NCBI GenBank assembly: GCA_964482235.1
Contig: CAYZWU010000022.1
Coordinates: forward strand, 1-64,000
Direction: 5' to 3'
From: CAYZWU01 sp964482235
GTDB lineage: Bacteria > Planctomycetota > B15-G4 > CAYZWU01
Length of the DNA stretch: 64,000 bases
Part shown: one piece after another, positions 62,544 through 64,000 of the stretch
Layout of the letters: each line of letters starts with the position of its first letter
Numbering within the stretch: the first letter of the stretch is position 1
Translations under genes and position numbers: made by a program
Notes under the pieces: model-generated
Told to the model about the DNA's origin: nothing
Database searches by the model: none
Seen by the model: the letters and a program-made list of their open reading frames with translations, nothing else

Positions 62544-62654
62544 ATACCGGATACCGAGCCCGCGCAATCTCCGCCATATTCGCAGGGTTGATTCCACGAA
62601 ATGAGAAGCTGCCGGACCTGCGAATATGGCGGAGATTGCGCGGGCTCAGTATCT
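62543..62654. repeat. Palindromic element, copy 3
   Basis: The arms (62550-62582 and 62621-62653) match those of copies 1 and 2 apart from one base (C to T) in the right arm. The loop (62583-62620) is unrelated in sequence, beginning CAGG and ending CCTG. The first base of the element is the last base of the tail-collar gene stop, and the changed base creates the TGA stop of the convergent WD40 gene. Confidence 0.9.
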
Positions 62655-64000
62655 TCGCTCCAGCAAGAAGAGCAGTGCCGCAGCACGAAGCTCCTCGTCC
62701 AGCGCCTCGTCCGCCCTGATGCGGTCGGCCGCGTCCAGCGGCGTGGGTAGCTCGCGGAGAAGGCGGTCCACCAGCGGTTCGACCTCCTTCCGCAACGCCT
62801 CGGCCCGGCGGATCTGTCGGAAGCGCTCGTCGCGCGGGACCGTGTCCCAGNNNNNNNNNNNNNNNNNNNNNNNNNNNNNNNNNNNNNNNNNNNNNNNNNN
62901 NNNNNNNNNNNNNNNNNNNNNNNNNNNNNNNNNNNNNNNNNNNNNNNNNNCGCCTCGGCCCGGCGGATCTGTCGGAAGCGCTCGTCGCGCGGGACCGTGT
63001 CCCAGACGCGGACCGTGCGGTCACCCGATGCCGATACGATCCGCGTTCCGTCGGGGCTGAAGACCAGGCCGTGCACGTAGCTGCCGTGACCGCGCAGAAC
63101 GGCCGCCTGCTCGAAGGTCTCCGTGTCCCAGAGGATGATCGTCCCGTCGTTGCTGCCTGACGCGATGCGGCTTCCGTCGGGGCTGAAGTTGACGGAGAAG
63201 ACCTCGCCCTGGTGCCCGCGCAAGGTGGCCAGCTCCTTGTTGCCGGGAAGATCCCAAATCTTGATGACCCCCTTGATATCGCCGAAGACGAGCCTCTTTC
63301 CATCGGGGCTGAAGGCGATGGTCAGGACAGCGACGTCGTGCCGGGTCAACTGGCTGGCTGTCCAGTCTGTTGCCGATTCCAGGATCTGGATTTCACCCGA
63401 CATGAACCCCTTTGCCATTTTGGAGCGATCAGCACTCAAGGCCGCATGGTAGTCGTTCCAGAGGGAGGCCTGCGCTCCCCCCTGGGCGAACTGTCTCCAG
63501 AATACCGGGAAATTTCTGTTTTCCGCGAGCGCCTTGAAATTCTCCTCGTCAACGGGCGTACGTGGAGAGGTCACCCGATCGCCGGTCGCAGGATCCCACA
63601 GCACGGACTCGATCAATCTGGTTCCGTCGAAGGTGAAGGAAAAAATACCGCGAGCGCCGATGGCCGGCAGCGTGGCGAGCCGCTTGCCTGTCAGCGCATT
63701 CCAAAGGCAGATCGTGTTGTCCCAGTCGCACGAGGCGATGAGCCTGCCGTCGGGGCTGAAGACAACGCGATAGACGAAGCTCCGGTGTCCCTCCAGCACG
63801 AGGCGGGCGTCCCGCTGCCACGCCCACACCCTGGCACCGTAGGTGTTCCCGCCCACGAGCATCTCGCCGTCCCTGGAAAAGGCCAGCGACGTGATCGGCC
63901 TCGGTGTCGAAGCGTTGGTGAGCACGCGCAGCGTCGTCCCGCTCGCGAGATCCCAGACACGGGTCGTGCCATCTGTCGATGCGCTCGCCAGTTGAGCCCC
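62646..64000 (-). CDS. WD40-repeat protein, partial, broken by an N run
   Basis: The gene extends beyond the right edge. The visible ~410 residues contain about eight WD40 blades (for example [27 protein letters not shown] and [27 protein letters not shown]) and end with a helical tail ([39 protein letters not shown]). The last ~55 bases before the N run are repeated after it, and collapsing the gap keeps the frame. The TGA stop lies inside palindromic element copy 3. Many such proteins are fused to a Ser/Thr kinase upstream, which cannot be seen here. Confidence 0.85.
62851..62950. other. 100-N assembly gap 3
   Basis: The run is exactly 100 N and is flanked by an exact repeat of about 55 bases ending or starting at each side. 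Collapsing it restores an open WD40 frame, so it is a scaffolding artefact. Confidence 0.9.

Noticed and set aside
1..64000. CRISPR array
   Set aside because: No regularly spaced short repeats with unique spacers were seen. The repeated elements are only three and are palindromes at gene ends.
1..64000. tRNA or rRNA genes
   Set aside because: No tRNA cloverleaf motifs (for example GGTTCGAATCC-type arms) or conserved rRNA stretches were noticed. A structure-based scan was not possible here.

Overview
The window is a gene-dense stretch of bacterial chromosome with mostly high GC. The cell was Gram-negative: there are lipoproteins, Sec and Tat signal peptides, a zinc-type outer-membrane barrel protein, and many large secreted proteins. 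No rRNA, tRNA, CRISPR array, phage integrase or recognisable transposase gene was seen. The mix of sulfatases, PQQ-type propellers, parallel beta-helix proteins that start around an IYVPDD-YxTIQDAI block, and recurring C-terminal beta modules fits an uncultivated planctomycete-like or FCB/PVC-like lineage. That placement is an inference with low confidence. Three runs of 100 N (34215-34314, 39494-39593, 62851-62950) have duplicated sequence on both sides, so they look like contig joins and not real missing sequence.

Layout. 1-3514: a secreted partial protein, thioredoxin, RsmG, and an AsnB-type asparagine synthase. 3697-6683: a DUF4143-type ATPase on lower-GC DNA, and a secreted PNGase F-like protein. 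6762-9457: a GntR / ABC ATPase / membrane-protein operon. 9720-15925: an Asp-box secreted protein, a secreted metallophosphoesterase, and a polytopic membrane protein. 15912-23582: a Thr-nucleophile sulfatase-superfamily enzyme, a PQQ-type propeller, a ThuA/GATase-like secreted protein, a His-rich lipoprotein, an Ntn hydrolase, and a small Cys-rich secreted protein. 23717-31358: two tandem beta-helix paralogues, a Tat-exported fucose-isomerase-like lipoprotein, an NTF2-like protein, and a repeat propeller. 31737-35313: a second GntR/ABC operon. 35323-41116: CsaA, TPR, FGly sulfatase, SH3, SDR and NUDIX genes. 41125-44358: a chimeric sulfatase-like lipoprotein whose base composition changes inside the gene. 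44604-53710: a third beta-helix protein, GH127, OsmC, a rubrerythrin-like protein, GH20 hexosaminidase, DinB-like and HEAT-like proteins. 53806-58346: a zinc-type ABC uptake operon with an outer-membrane barrel and a small His/Cys-rich protein. 58528-64000: a secreted protein with ExbD-like modules, acylphosphatase, a triple tail-collar secreted protein, and a partial WD40 protein.

How the genes work together. GH20, GH127, the PNGase F-like protein, the FGly sulfatase and the fucose-isomerase-like protein suggest that host- or algae-derived glycans are broken down outside the cell or in the periplasm. The two GntR/ABC operons share the same operator geometry (GTGTAT-N10-ATACAC) and are probably regulated in a similar way. 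The Znu-type operon acquires a divalent metal, probably zinc. The most unusual feature is a family of palindromic elements with nearly identical 33-bp arms and variable loops, each lying at the stop codons of genes. Two of the copies, in the same orientation, bracket the rubrerythrin-like gene.
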